In this document: one piece after another, positions 48,168 to 60,595 of the stretch
Numbering within the stretch: the stretch's first letter is position 1
Layout of the letters: each line of letters begins with the position of its first letter
Assembly (NCBI RefSeq): GCF_026210795.1
Contig: NC_089433.1
Span: 5,109,001-5,173,000 of the forward strand
Source: Rhizophagus irregularis
Taxonomy: Eukaryota > Glomeromycota > Glomeromycetes > Glomerales > Glomeraceae
Length of the DNA stretch: 64,000 nucleotides
Direction of reading: 5' to 3'
Notes under the pieces: model-generated
Told to the model about the DNA's origin: nothing
The model's database searches: none
Seen by the model: the letters and a program-made list of their open reading frames with translations, nothing else
Made by a program: the position numbers and the translations under genes

Positions 48168-49625
48168 CTAATAATTAATAAAATGGTGACTTAAAAGATT
48201 TGAACTTTTTACTATTCCTTCATTATAGTACTTCCTAACAATATTTACATGTTCTGTTGTAATAGTTGTAGTAGTAGGTTCTCCGCTCATATAACGAAAA
48301 TAACCTCTGACAACAAAACTAAGTAAATTTCGTTCCTTATAACTTTCAAAAAATTTTACAAAAGTATCAATAGGATACTCCCAATCTCCACTAATTTCTA
48401 TATCAGTTAAAGATTTTGGAGATAATTCAGCTAAAATATTTAATAATTCATCTCCTATTCCATTTTTTTCATTCAAACTATTAAGAGACAATCTTATTAA
48501 ATTTTTGCAATTCATTAATAATGATCTAACATAAATCAAATCATTAGGTCCAAGATGTGTAGTTAAATGCTCTATCTTTGGACAATGATTAGAAATTGCA
48601 CTAATTAGCATTCCTGTATTGTTAGCTGATTTATTGAAAATATTTACATAGATATCCAAAATATTTCCTTTGGTTTTTTCAATTAACATTGCAAATTCCT
48701 TAAAGCATAATAAATTACTAATTTCAAGAATTTCAAGATCTGGGAATATTGAATTTGCTAAATATTTTTGGAATTCTTCAATTCCTTCATAACTTTTACA
48801 ATTATTATGATAAATTGTTAGAACTTTTAGATTGTTAAGAGAAGTTAAAAATGAATGTGGAGTAAAGCCAACTGAGTCATATAAAGAAAGGTTATTGATC
48901 GTATGGCCTTTTCTTGCTAATGCTTTGCTTAATTCCTTAAATGTTCCTTCATTAATACAAAAATTAAGTGATACAACTTTTAAATTTCTTTGTTCATCAA
49001 TTAAAGAAATTAATCCACGAACATCTTGAGAAAAGGCACAAATAGTTAATATACCCAAATTTTTGCAAATCTGTGCCGTCTCATAAAGATTATTAGAATT
49101 TACATAATTTAGATCAACAGCTAGATTATGGAGTTGAGAGAAACTTGTCATAGCTCCTGGATATGATTGTAAAGGATGAAAAGTTCTCCACACTAATTCT
49201 CTAATGTTTTTACATTGATTAATAAATAACTTGTAGATTTCTTGCTCTAAAAATCTTTTTTTTTTCGAATTATTTAAAACTTCTTCTTTAAATACCGAAT
49301 ATATAATATTACCTACAAATCCAACTCTAAGAAATTTACAAAAACTGACATAATTAAATGTTGGGGAATTTGAAGGTACTTTAATATTAATATCAAATAA
49401 AAGTTGTTTTGAATATGATGGTAGACAGGAAAGTATTACATTAGAAAACTTTTCTTGTGATTTTTCACAATTAGAGTATGGATATCCTTCCCACAAGATA
49501 GGTATTACTAAATGACACCATTCTTTATTAACTAAAAGGCAGGAATATAATGATTTATTATCTTTTCGTAATTCATTAAAAATAAGAATAAAACAGTCAG
49601 TATTCAATTTTTCCATTTTATTCAT
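48168..49625 (-). CDS. F-box protein with LRR-like C-terminus
   Basis: Single-exon frame of 485 residues. The first 45 residues form an F-box (MEKLNTDCFILIFNEL...LYSCLLVNKEWCHLVIPILW), the part that binds Skp1 in SCF ubiquitin ligases. The remainder has spaced Leu-rich stretches (NLKVVSLNFCI, NLKVLTIYHNN, DLEILEISNLL, NLIRLSLNSL), typical of degenerate LRRs that recognise substrates. The ATG at 49616 gives the start MEKL found in the paralogue at 55057, so it may be the true start; 49625 adds three residues. Frame intact, no intron seen. A close paralogue lies 4 kb away in the same orientation, a tandem duplication. No substrate can be named. Confidence 0.85.
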   Translation of the reverse strand: MNKMEKLNTDCFILIFNELRKDNKSLYSCLLVNKEWCHLVIPILWEGYPYSNCEKSQEKFSNVILSCLPSYSKQLLFDINIKVPSNSPTFNYVSFCKFLRVGFVGNIIYSVFKEEVLNNSKKKRFLEQEIYKLFINQCKNIRELVWRTFHPLQSYPGAMTSFSQLHNLAVDLNYVNSNNLYETAQICKNLGILTICAFSQDVRGLISLIDEQRNLKVVSLNFCINEGTFKELSKALARKGHTINNLSLYDSVGFTPHSFLTSLNNLKVLTIYHNNCKSYEGIEEFQKYLANSIFPDLEILEISNLLCFKEFAMLIEKTKGNILDIYVNIFNKSANNTGMLISAISNHCPKIEHLTTHLGPNDLIYVRSLLMNCKNLIRLSLNSLNEKNGIGDELLNILAELSPKSLTDIEISGDWEYPIDTFVKFFESYKERNLLSFVVRGYFRYMSGEPTTTTITTEHVNIVRKYYNEGIVKSSNLLSHHFINY

Positions 49626-51501
49626 TTTATTTTACAGTATTTTAGTTTAATCAATGGAATAAAAAACAAATTTCATATACATATATGTATATATATATAT
49701 ACATATATATATATATAAATGTGTATAGAATTACGTACGTTACGATTGTTACGTACTTACGTGTGCATAGAATTACGTATTCATAGAATTACGTATTCCA
49801 TATGTAAATCTGTGTGTACTTGGTTAAATGAAAAAATTGATCTAACATAAAAATATCAATGATTCTCTGTGTGATGGTCACAAATTTATTTTGCGTCACA
49901 ATATGCGTAGTGTGTTTTTTTTTAATAACTCTCTTATATCAACATAAAACTTTACATCTTACCCCTGAAAATAAATAATAATTTAAGTAAAAATAGAAAT
50001 ATATAAATTGGAGAATCTGAAAATTTGTTAATTGTATTCTTAATTATTTATATATAATGTGAAAAGAACTGGTGTTATTTAGAAATACCTAAATTATTTA
50101 ATTAAAAAAAACTCTGGCGTTCATTTTATAAAATTTTCCGACTAGGTCCAATTCAAGTGTAACCTGAATTATTGTCCGAAGCGTAGTGTAGTACCGTTTG
50201 TTGTCCCGCATGCTTATCGACGACCAATTAGATTTTGTATTTAGTTTACGTTTTTCATGTACATGTCACGTGATGTAAATAAATTGATTCTACTTTTTTA
50301 AGATTTAATTTTTCAATAAATAATTTTGGTCGGTAATTAATTGGATGATTGATTTTTAAGAATTTTTTTTTTCAAATAAAATAATTTAATAAATCGCACA
50401 ATAAAAAAATGTTTTAATAAGCTTTTTTAATGATTTTTATTAATAACTTTTTGAAGGTCAAATAATTGAAAATAATTTCCAGAGTTAAAAGCTACAATTG
50501 CACTAAAGATTGTTCATTAACTGATCCAATATAAGTATATTCTAGTACGATTTTCATTCCAACGGAATTAATTTTGGAAAAGAAATTTGATTTTCATAAT
50601 TTTCCTTAAAAAATTCTAACAAATATTTTGTACAATTTCTTTTTTAATATAAAATTGGATGTATATTTTTTTTTTTGTCAATTAAATATGTCTTCCATCT
50701 CTTAAAATCTTAAAATTCTATTAGAAATTTTGTTTAGGTCCAAGTCCAGATCGAACTGGTTTCAAAATGTGGGCTACCCAGAACTTGATTTTATTAAAAA
50801 AAAAAAACAAAGAACTAAATTTTTCATTAAAAAATAAAGAAAAAAATTGAAGGACTAAAGTAATTTTTTTTTATTAGAAAAAATGAAGATTTTTATTACT
50901 AGCAAAAAAACTAAAGAAACAAATTTTAATTAGAAAAATTAATAAAGCACCTATTAAAATTAATGAATCTGATTTTTTATTAAATTTAAAGAATCTGATT
51001 ATTTTTATCTAAAAAATAAAAATAAAGAACACAATTTTTATTAAAAAAAAAAAATTAGAACCAAATTGTTATTAAAAAGTATAACGAAACCTATCCATCA
51101 ACAAACCGGGTCCGAATACTACCACAAATGGGAAATAAAAAATAATTTGCTAAATTGGTTACGTGATAAAAATGTTACGCGAACGATTACTGTGGAAATC
51201 TTTTCTAATGTTACGAAAAATGTTAAAAATGTTGATGTTGGATTTCAGTAGCTAATAAAATTCACATGCACATTATAGCCAATTAGACTTATGGAGGTCT
51301 AGTATTTATTGAGGTATTTTTTTCAGCTGAGCAAATAATAATTACAAAAAAAGAGGACGAAAGGAATGAGAATATATTGTTTTATGTCCGGGAGCTTTAA
51401 CCGCTATTATTATATTATAAACTATTAAATTTTTGAATGATTCATAAAAAATGTGTTGAGAATTAATACTAATTATCAAAATTATAAAGGATCTAAAATA
51501 A
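49626..51501. other. Intergenic region with microsatellite and A-rich repeats
   Basis: 49674-49718 is a TA microsatellite with acatat/atatgt palindromes, in the promoter of the F-box gene. 49730-49800 repeats 'agaattacgta' and 'ttacgtac' words. 50780-51080 is a degenerate A-rich repeat of about 40 bases ('aaagaactaaatttttatta'). An ORF at 51066-51251 (61 residues, NLLNWLRDKNVTRTITVEIF) is less low-complexity than its surroundings but unrecognised. Confidence 0.45.
49674..49718. repeat. TA microsatellite
   Basis: Alternating TA with two acatat/atatgt interruptions, self-complementary, about 50 bases upstream of the F-box gene start. Confidence 0.9.
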
Positions 51502-52575
51502 CCTTGTCGGACCATTTTCTGAATACCAATTTCCTGAATATACTTTTTCCCGAATCCAATTTTCTGAATGCCTATTTCCAGAAATTGATCATTTCCAGAA
51601 ATTCCATTTTCCCGAATGCCAATTTCCCGAATCTCAATTTCTGGAATTATATGAAACATCCAATTTCCCGAATTCTTTTATCCTGAATTATTTTGTCCCA
51701 AATTCCAATATCATGAACCTTGATATTCTGAATGGACATTTTACTGAATTTAATATTATTTTGTATAATTTTACATCATAAATTAGAATTATTAATTTCA
51801 TAGACTCAACCTTTATTTTATTTAGTATACTAATCAATAAATTATATATAATGTATATAAATATAATATGTAATAAACTAACTTGTATTAAAACAAATAC
51901 TTAAAATAAATAATGCAAAAGCGAGCAGATTTTATTATTCAGTCAAAGTATCTGTTTGAAATTTGTACCTGTACCAAATCTTTTTCTCCTAAAATGTAAA
52001 TTAATTTTATCACCTGGCTACTAATTGGTATTTAAGATTTTTTCTTCCATTTATAAACTGGCGGACCAATTAGTATATCCAGGATGATAAAAAAGTTATT
52101 TACTGATCTAGTTTAGTATATAAATGGGTCATCATCCTTCGGATGATAACCCATTTATATACTACTAGATTAGTAAATAACTAATACATATAAAATTCAT
52201 ATTCAATTGTTTTATATAAAATGGTAGAAATTAGTCTTTATCAATAGTTCTTATTTTTTAAATTTATTATATAGTTTATTTATAAATCATATGAGAAAAT
52301 ATACAATTTATTATTAATTCAAGAAATTGTCCATTCAGAATATTAGAATTCGGAATATTATAATTAAGGATATTTGAATTCGGGATATTGGGATTCAGGA
52401 TATTGGGATTTAGGATTCGGGAAATTAGACTTCAGGAAATGGGATTCGGGAAATAAGGATTCGGGAAATTGTATATTTCAGGAAAATGTTCAGTTCAAAA
52501 AATTGGCATTCAGGCAAATGACTTCGGGAAAAGATATATTCAGGAAAAAGGCATTCAGGAAATCGTACTGTAACC
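51502..52575. mobile_element. Fold-back element with arms built of short tandem repeats; MULE-like
   Basis: Left arm (about 51502-51740) is a run of 'atttcccgaatgcca'-like units of about 18-20 bases; the right arm (about 52325-52575) is the inverse ('ggattcgggaaat', 'ggcattcaggaaa'). Inner arm edges pair as well (gatattctgaatggac at about 51720; gtccattcagaatatt at about 52330). The whole is flanked by the 9-base direct repeat ctaaaataa (51493-51501 and 52576-52584). Long inverted arms with subrepeats and a 9 bp duplication fit Mutator-like fold-back elements. No transposase. Confidence 0.75.
52016..52182. repeat. Nested palindrome inside the fold-back element
   Basis: 52094-52182 is a strong palindrome: agttatttactgatctagt and its inverse at the right, closing on catcatccttcggatgat near 52135. 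Just outside, ttttatcacctggctactaa (about 52005) pairs loosely with ggaccaattagtatatccag (about 52062). The outer words resemble those of the palindrome at 26130-26250, so this is probably another member of that family. Confidence 0.75.
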
Positions 52576-52584
52576 CTAAAATAA

Positions 52585-53601
52585 TTATTATACTACGCAA
52601 TGATCTCAACCAAATTGTGAATTCTAGCACAAATTTATCACATAAAGAAAAGGCATTATAATGATATATAAATTGTACAATCATTTTAAGAAAGAAAAAA
52701 AAATCTCTTTAATTGATAATTGAATTTGATATTTTTTTATATTTTTACATTCAATTAAATAATAAAGTCTATGAATTTATATATTCATTTAACAATTATA
52801 TTAAAAAGTATTATTTGCTAATATAGTTATTTAAAAAGTTATATAGAAGTGGAATAATTGAGATTCCATTATTTTAGTTGACAAATTTTTTTGTAAATAA
52901 GTGGAATGATAAGATAAATCACAATTTATCATGATGATACTATACTTATAGCAAAATTTATAAAATTCAATCATTAAAAAGAAAAGATGGATATTCTTAT
53001 TGATGCGTGACATATTAAAAATACATCAACCATTCTATCCATTACTATCATAATGCCTAGATTGTGGAATTAATTACCATAACTTAATAGTGTTATACAA
53101 GTATTTATTAAAGATGAACCTTTTTGATGCAAATGATTGTAAAGTATTTTAAGATATTGATTCATGAAATTTTTACCTTCAAATAAAATACTTCTACGTC
53201 AATAGATAACAAGAAACTCTTACTAAATGTTGCAAAAACTTATGCTTACGTAATGCATAGCTAAATATAGCTTAATTTACATGAAATATTTAAGTTCGGA
53301 TTAAGGTTAAATTAGTTATATTTTATAATTTCAACATTCTAATTTTTATAATTTACAATGTAGATAAAAAATATACCATAAATATAATCAAAATAAAAAA
53401 TATGTTTATTTATAGTTAAAAAGTCAATATTCCTTAGTTACAGTACCTAATATAATCACTGGCTCTACTAAAATTGTCTATAAAGTAAAATTGTAATAAA
53501 CTCGTACTTTACATTATGATTTCTTTCATTATTTACTTAAAAATAAATGTCACTAATAATTTATCTCAATGATACGTGTCTTTGCTTAACTTACACTTAG
53601 T
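52585..53601. other. Gene-less AT-rich region
   Basis: No supported gene or repeat. The last 150 bases are presumably 3' sequence of the second F-box gene. Confidence 0.45.
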
Positions 53602-55057
53602 TTAAAGTTTAATATAATTTAAAAGATTTGAATATGTTACTATCCCTTCATCAAAGTAATACTTAACAACATTTAAATGTTTTTTTGTAATATATTCAAT
53701 AACATCACTGATATTAAAACAAAATTTTCGTCCCCTATAACTTTCAAAAAAATTTACAAAAACGCCAATAGAGTATTTCCAATATCCACTAATTAATATA
53801 TCAATTAAACATTTTGGAGAAAATTTAATTAAAATATCCAATAATTCATCTCCTATATCACTATTTTCATTCAAACCAAAAAGATTTAAACATACTAAAT
53901 TTTTGCAATTCATTAATAATAATTTAACATAAATCAAATCATTAGGTCCAAGATATGTAACTAAGTTCTCAATCCTTGGACAATGATTAGAAATTGCATT
54001 AAGTAACATTCCTGTATTTTCAGCAGATTCATTACAAGTTTCTATATAGATATTTGATATATTTCCTTTGGTTTTTTCAATTAACATTGCTAATTTCTTA
54101 AAGCATAATAAATCATCTTTAATTTCAAGTGACTGAAGATCTGGAAATTTTGAAATTTCTAAGTATTTCTGGAATTCAATATTCCTTTCATAACTTTCAC
54201 AATCATAATATATTCCCAAATACTTTAGACTAACAAGTGATGTTAAAAATGAATGTGGAATAACATCAACTGAATCATGTAAAGTAAGATTATTAATCGT
54301 ACAACCTCTTCTTGCCAATGCCTTGCTTAATTCTTCACACGTCCCTAATTCTTCACACGAACCGTCCATAATCTTAAATTCTAATGATACAATTTTTAAA
54401 TTTCTTTGTGCATCGATTAAAGAAGTTAATCCAGGAATATCTTGAGAACAATTTTCAATAATTAATTCGCCCAAATCTTTACAAATTTGTGACATTCGAT
54501 AAAGACTATTAGAATCTATAAACCATAGATTAATTTTTAGGCTATATAATTGAGAGAAAAATGTTAAAGCTCCAGGAAATGATAATAAAGGTTCATAAGT
54601 ATCCCACACAAATGTTTTAATACCCTTGCATTGACTAATAAATAACTTGTACATTTCTCGTAAAAAAAGATATACTTTTTTTGAATCAACCTTAATTAAA
54701 AATTCTTCTTTAAAAACCATACGCATAATATAAGTTAGAATTTCACCATTAAAAAATTTACAAAGACTAATATAATTAAACGCTGGGGTTTTTGAAAGAA
54801 TTGTTTGAGATAGTCTAATATTATTATCAAACAAAAGTTGTTTTGAAGAGGTTGATAGACAAGAAATTATTATATTAAAAAATTTTTCTCTTGATTCTAC
54901 ATTTATAAAATAGGATGGATAATTATTCCATAAGATAGGAACTACTAAATGACACCACTCTTTATTGACTAAAAGACATGAATAAATATAATGATTTATT
55001 ATCTTTCCATAATTCATTGAAAATAAGAACAAGACAATCAATATTTAATTTTTCCAT
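53602..55057 (-). CDS. F-box protein paralogue with a disrupted F-box
   Basis: Paralogue of the gene at 48168-49625, same orientation and layout (LLVNKEWCHLVVPILW, then degenerate LRRs; the C-terminal SNLL block is also shared). The start ATG equivalent to the paralogue is at 55057 (MEKLNIDCLVLIFNELWKDNK), but that frame ends about 30 codons later. The main frame (from 55041, 479 residues) enters only at LLVNKEW. Compared with the paralogue there are four extra bases near 54980, which split the F-box between the two frames. The gene is either a recent pseudogene or starts at an unusual ATG and makes a protein without the first F-box helix. The rest of the frame is open. Confidence 0.75.
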
Positions 55058-57249
55058 TTTAGTTTATTTCAGTTCAAAAAAAAAAAAGATTTAAAACCCA
55101 AAATTTTAAAAAATTTAATTATAAATGAATGGCGTAACCTATTACGTAATTTGTGTACCACTGATTTTTTGATACAATATGCGGATTTTTCTTAACGTAA
55201 TATATTGCAGACGTTGTACCACCACGAATTTTAATAATCTTTATTTGTAACTTACAAACCGTTCCTTAAGATAAAATAATTCTTACGAAATAATACGGGA
55301 CTTATTCGACAATGTTATTGACAATATTTCATTGTTCAATATTAGAAAACGATAAAAAAATAAAAAATTTTTAAGCACAATTCTGAAACGTATTAACAAT
55401 TTCTCCAATTAATTTTTTTCTTTCGATCATACTTCTGAAGAAGTATCCGACCAAAATTACGAAGGGAAGAAATCTAAATTTCGAAATTTTATCTTCGAAA
55501 TGTACTATCAAATCGAAAAAAGGAATTATCTTCAGAGCATATCCTGACACTCATGATTAAAGGAAAGATTAGTAATATGTTTCTTTTAAATAAAATAAAT
55601 AAAAAGTTTTCGAAATTGATGTTAAAGTTCGAAACTTCAAAACTCTCCACCATTACCACTAATAACCTACAAACAAAATGAAAAAATATTAGTAAAACAT
55701 TTCTTTTAAAAAATCAAAATATAAAAGAATCAATTCAAAGTTTAACGTTAAACTTTGAAACTTCGGTCATTGCCATTCAAAACACCATCACTGACACTTA
55801 CCATAAATACAGAAGTCCACCCTACGAGAAGTCAAAAATAAAATCCACAAAGAAAAGAAAGGCTAAATTAATTAATTAATTGAAAAAATAAATCACAAAC
55901 ACCACCAATTAAGAAGCCTGAAAATTCACCAGAAAGTTAAGAAGTCTACTCTAAACTACTACCATCAAAATGAAATTTACATAACAAATTTACATTACAG
56001 ACGTTATTAAAATGAAAAAACAGATCTTACCTATTTTCATTCTATATAAAAAGGTTTCGTCCGGAATTTTGTACTTAGACTCTAATTTCGGTAAGAATTT
56101 TAGACTCGGAAGTAGTTTCAGACCCAAAGTTTTGGACTTTCGGATTCGACTGCATTTTCAGAAATTTCGAAATTTCGGTCACGTATAAAAAATCGTTTTT
56201 AGTATTTCAGATCAGGTCATCTGATATCACCCAACCTGTTCTCTACCCGGATAGGATGATTTTAACAACCAATAATTTAACCGACCGAAACAAGGTTATG
56301 AGATTAATTACACAAATCTTTTGATACCTAAATATTTTTGGCCTAAAAATAAAAACCACAATTTTGTTAATAATCTAAAGGACGAAGTATTTTAACTCAA
56401 ACACTCTAAATGATTAGGTATAATCACAGGGAACGAAGTCCCCTGTTAATAAATGTATTTCTAGATATATATGGTAAATTATCGGTCGCTATGACTTCGT
56501 CTAGCATCGTTACACTTAAGATATGCTCAGGATTTTTTACAAGAAGTAAGTTAACTAAATTTAAAAAATTAAAGTTTAATAATCATATGAAATATGTAAT
56601 GGATAACAGTAGTTTAAAGGTATACGAGACACAAAAACAAACAAGTTCATTACGGCGTATGAGTACGCTAATGGTGTAATTTATTATACCTTAGCTCATA
56701 TTCTCTTACTAATATAACTTAATTAAATTATTATAGTGTATTAAATTATAATTTTAAAATTCCTTCAAAATTTTTCTAAATTTATAAGTTGAATAAGCTT
56801 CAGATAATCTTAAAATATTGATGCTGCTTGATCAACGAACTAGGTGATTATTTACATTAAAAGTAGATAAGCAGTGGTTATTGAATTTTATAAATAATTA
56901 TTGTATAAATAAATTCTATTATCATAAATTTCCAAGTCTCAGGAACTTTTAACATATTCACAATGTTGTCACATCCAATAATTTATGGTATTTCTTGTAT
57001 ATATTCACTACTCATATTTAACCTTTTTAAAGCGATTTTTTTTAGGATTTGTTAAATTGTTGATAGCTAACCATTACCTAATGTCATTTGCAACATACAT
57101 CCAGTCATGGAAAAGAATACTATAAAAATCAATCTCAAACACGGTTCTTCAGATGAATGTTGTTACAAAAATCTTATACATACTTTTAATCCATATCGTT
57201 GACGTTAAGTTATCGTGACATCCCGCCATGACTTGAGAATAATTATTAT
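55058..57249. other. Intergenic region with eroded repeats
   Basis: 55440-56190 has 'gttcgaaacttcaaa', 'actttgaaacttcgg' and 'cctacaaacaaaatgaaaa' words like those of the arrays at 2860 and 5266, with a loose spacing of about 130 bases, so it is probably an eroded array. The 89-codon ORF at 56410-56679 has no recognisable motif. 56700-57250 shows nothing. Confidence 0.45.
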
Positions 57250-57613
57250 TCGTTATACACGAATGATGTAAGTATTACATATTTTATTGTTGAATCTTAT
57301 TTTTTTTTCGCTTGGTTTTTTTTTTCATTTTAAAAGATTTTAAAATTTTAAAAAGCTTCGGAACTATTACTATTACACTTGAAAATAATATTGAGATTAC
57401 TAATAAATTAAAAGAAAGTTTTTCTCATTTGGAAAATACAAATCTTTCCGAATTACTCAAATTTTCAAATCAGTCCATTATAGTATAATCAATAGTTAAT
57501 TTTTACTGCAAAATTTCCTAGAAACGGATAAATAAATTACATATAAAATTTGCTACCCAGTAGGTATAACTACATTTGCATAATCGTGTAAATGGTGCCG
57601 ATCAGGGGATAAT
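57250..57613. mobile_element. TTATCCCCTG element, copy 2
   Basis: From about 57280 to 57613 nearly identical to 26310-26651, ending with the same ccgatcaggggataat. The left terminal repeat of copy 1 is missing or diverged here. Confidence 0.75.
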
Positions 57614-57692
57614 GTCATGGTATTTGTTTTATATTTTTCCATAAACACGGAATTTTTCACAAAAAGTATGGGTTGTAACGGAAATATTTGGA

Positions 57693-58058
57693 TTAGGGTT
57701 TGTATCCGTTACCTGTCAAAAGACGGATATCTACAGATATTTGGATATCCGGATTGAACGGATACAAAATTTTGGATATCTGTTGGCAGTACGGGTCAAT
57801 TATATAGGCCAGAATGATTTTAAAATTTTTTCCTTTTCGGAAATTATTGTTACATAAATAATAATACGAAAAAGGTTGTGTGGCAGAGAAACGGCACATC
57901 GGTAACTTCCTAAACTTTCGAATATTAATGATTCTCTTAAAAAGGATTTTTTGTGGAACGGCTATCGCCAAAAAATGAAATGATCGACTTACCGATTCAT
58001 ATCCTGCAGAAATATTTGGTTATCCGCCAATATATCCGATGAACGGAAACAAACTCTA
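57693..58058. mobile_element. hAT-like non-autonomous element
   Basis: Left end tagggtttgtatccgtt and right end aacggaaacaaactcta are inverted repeats; further in, 'ggatatctacagatatttgg' and 'tatcctgcagaaatatttgg' also correspond. Flanks atttggat (57685-57692) and attcgaat (58059-58066) match at six of eight bases, a decayed 8 bp duplication. The overlapping minus-strand ORF at 57693-57971 has no transposase features. Confidence 0.7.
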
Positions 58059-58066
58059 ATTCGAAT

Positions 58067-58675
58067 TAAATTCTTATAGGGGTAAAATCTTGAATCAGAT
58101 TAAAAAAAAAAAATTAAAATTTGAAAAAAAACCATAATTAGTGAAATATAATGAAACCATTTAACGTTCACGTGTGACAGATATCCATTTGTTAAGTTTC
58201 ACCACGTCGGTATGAAATAAAAAGAATCTTGTTTTACAAACTTTATGGTAAGTTTATTTTAATTAATTCGTGATTTAAAAGGGTTTCTTAGAGGAACAAA
58301 AAGAAAAAAAGAATGAAATTATTTGCATTGTTAACTAATATCACAAAATTTGGCGTTACGGAGAAAAAAAAAAGTGTGTGTGACGTTTTATGCATAATCA
58401 TCATAATTACAACAAATACGGGTTTAACTCCAAAAAGAAAACATGTTATTGTACATGAAATGAAATAATTCGCCATTAGTTTTTTTTTTAGTGATACAAT
58501 CATAAATTTATTATCACTAAAATATAGAAATATTTGAAATCTTATTATTGTAAAGTAAAATATTTTCTTTTTTTTTTTGTAATCATTAAAAAAAATTTTC
58601 TTATAAATAATAAATTTACCATAATGGTCTATATTTTTCATTCACTAACGCTTTTTTATAAAATCATACTTCAAT
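58067..58675. other. Upstream region of the membrane-protein gene
   Basis: AT-rich, without clear elements apart from poly-A/T runs. The minus-strand ORF at 58288-58641 is Phe/Lys-rich low complexity and not supported. Confidence 0.4.
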
Positions 58676-59861
58676 ATGAAAATAGTATTAAATCGCATTA
58701 GAGAAGAAAATACTTTCGATCTTGATTACTTTAATCCAAAGTATTATTTTGAAACGGAATGGTGTCTTGATATGCATGGTTATCTTGACAGGGAAGAATT
58801 AGAAGCTCGTATTGAAGAAATCAATAGAATAGTCGCTGCAAACCCATTGCTGAGTGAAAGAGCAAAAAAGGGTCTTTTATGTGTTTTCGTCTTACTTTTC
58901 GTTACTTTGGGTGGGTTTATTGCTGGCTTCGCGGCTAAACAAAATGGTGATTATGTTGCTCCCTCCGTGATACAAACTATAAATGTTCTCGCTTACTTTG
59001 TGGGGAGACATTTAGTCAATCAAGCAGCAGGACGTCGCTCCTCACAATTTTCTAAAGCTATAAACATATTGTTTGACCGATATAACGTCAAAGACAACCC
59101 AACTGCCAATTGGAAACTCAAGTGGCGTAAAGTTCTCACTCATTATGATGTAGGAATGAAACATACATCTAAAAAAAATAGTGTTAAAAGTAAGGGAAAG
59201 ATAACGCCAAAGTATGCTGAGGAAGCAGAGATAGAGCTAGAAATTAATGACGCCCTCGCTGAAATCACCGAGTGTACCATCCGTTTGCACCTTTATAGAA
59301 ATAATAAACTTAGAAGAATTACTAACCAACAAGAGGAACTTGAGAGACTTCTTGCATCAAACGAGGACTTTTCAATCACCATCGATGATAAGAAATTACC
59401 TGAAATTCCTTTCAATTACGTACAACCTTCCAACAACACACACCGACCTAACAACATGCCTCCATTTAATAACACACCTCGACCTAACAACACGCCTCTA
59501 TTTAATAACACACCCCAACCTAACAACACGCCTCCATTTAACAACACGCACCCTCCCAACAATACTGAGATGTCAGTAATTTCTGTGAGAAATACTGAAA
59601 GTTTGAACGCTAATAACAATAATAGAAAGATGAATAATATAAACGACAATGAGAATGAAAAAATGAATTACGCCAATCCTCAGACAAATATGGTAATGGT
59701 TAATTCTTCGATTCCCTATAATCCACAGATGAGCTCTACATATACGGTATAACTTTTTTTTTGTGATACGAAAATAATAATGAATTATTTTTCTCATTAA
59801 AAATTTTTATTAATTTACTTTTATTTTTCTTTTTTAGGGTCAAAATAACAACCAAAATTAA
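58676..59861 (+). CDS. Two-pass membrane protein with Asn/Pro repeat tail, two exons
   Basis: Exon 1 58676-59746, intron 59747-59837 (gtataa...tttttag), exon 2 59838-59861 encoding only GQNNNQN and the stop; 364 residues. If unspliced it would end one codon later as TYTV. Residues 66-88 (GLLCVFVLLFVTLGGFIAGF) and about 93-114 are membrane segments, joined by a very short loop, so the ends face the same side. The N-terminal 60 residues are acidic and partly helical. Residues 251-297 are about four copies of a ten-residue PNNTPPFNNT-like unit; the tail is Asn-rich. Base composition is clearly less AT-rich than in the rest of the window. I do not recognise the family and assign no function. Confidence 0.8.
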
Positions 59862-60595
59862 TATTAAATGTCTCCAATATGTATAATATGGAGTCGTTTA
59901 AAATCTCGACGAATCCCGTTACAACACAAACTCGATGCCGAAACTCATTATCCCGACACTTACTATCTCGTTATATTATTACTTTTATAGACGTAATATT
60001 ATTGTAATACTTTGTAATAATTAATCTTTTTATTAATACGTAATTTTTATTTAATTTTTGCGATATATTTTAAAAATTATTAATATATTTTTAATATCTA
60101 AATGGGAATCTGGCGTTCATGGCGTCAAATAAAAAGTAAAATTATGTGAAAAAATTATTATAATAAAGAGAATGAAAATCGGGTATCAGAAAAAAATTAC
60201 TTATGATCGACATGAATCAAGAATTTTATAATATTTCGCAAAAATTGCAAAAATATATCAAAATTAATGTCTTTTATAAAAAATACGTTGCAATAATTAA
60301 ATACTTTGCAAAAATTAATGTTTTAATGAATATTATTTATATTATTAATAATTAATGATTTAATAATGCATCACAAGAATTAACAATTAATATTTTTTTA
60401 TTGATATGTAGTAATTTTTTATAACGCTTCGCAAATATTAATGTTTTATTAGAAAATGTCATCCCTGATACAGGATCGGTGAAATACATTGCCTGAAACC
60501 AATCTTCAAAAAAAGTTTTGATCCAAGATTATGAGGGATTTTTGTGTCTACTAAAAAATCTGCGTCTTGTTACATTTTTTTTTTTCAAACATGTA
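59862..60595. other. Spacer with a MITE fragment
   Basis: 60104-60220 shares 'ggcgtcaaataaaaagt' and 'gaaaatcgggtatcag' with the MITE at 47384-47684, without its ends and without about 85 internal bases. The rest is AT-rich. Confidence 0.55.

Noticed and set aside
56410-56679. 89-codon ORF between the second F-box gene and the TTATCCCCTG element
   Set aside because: No motif, no splice partner and no similarity to anything else in the window; it cannot be told apart from chance.
58288-58641. 117-codon minus-strand ORF upstream of the membrane-protein gene
   Set aside because: Phe/Lys-rich low-complexity translation of poly-A/T runs.
59247-59797. ORFs overlapping the membrane-protein gene in other frames and on the minus strand
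   Set aside because: They follow the 30-base DNA repeat and long open frame of the real gene.
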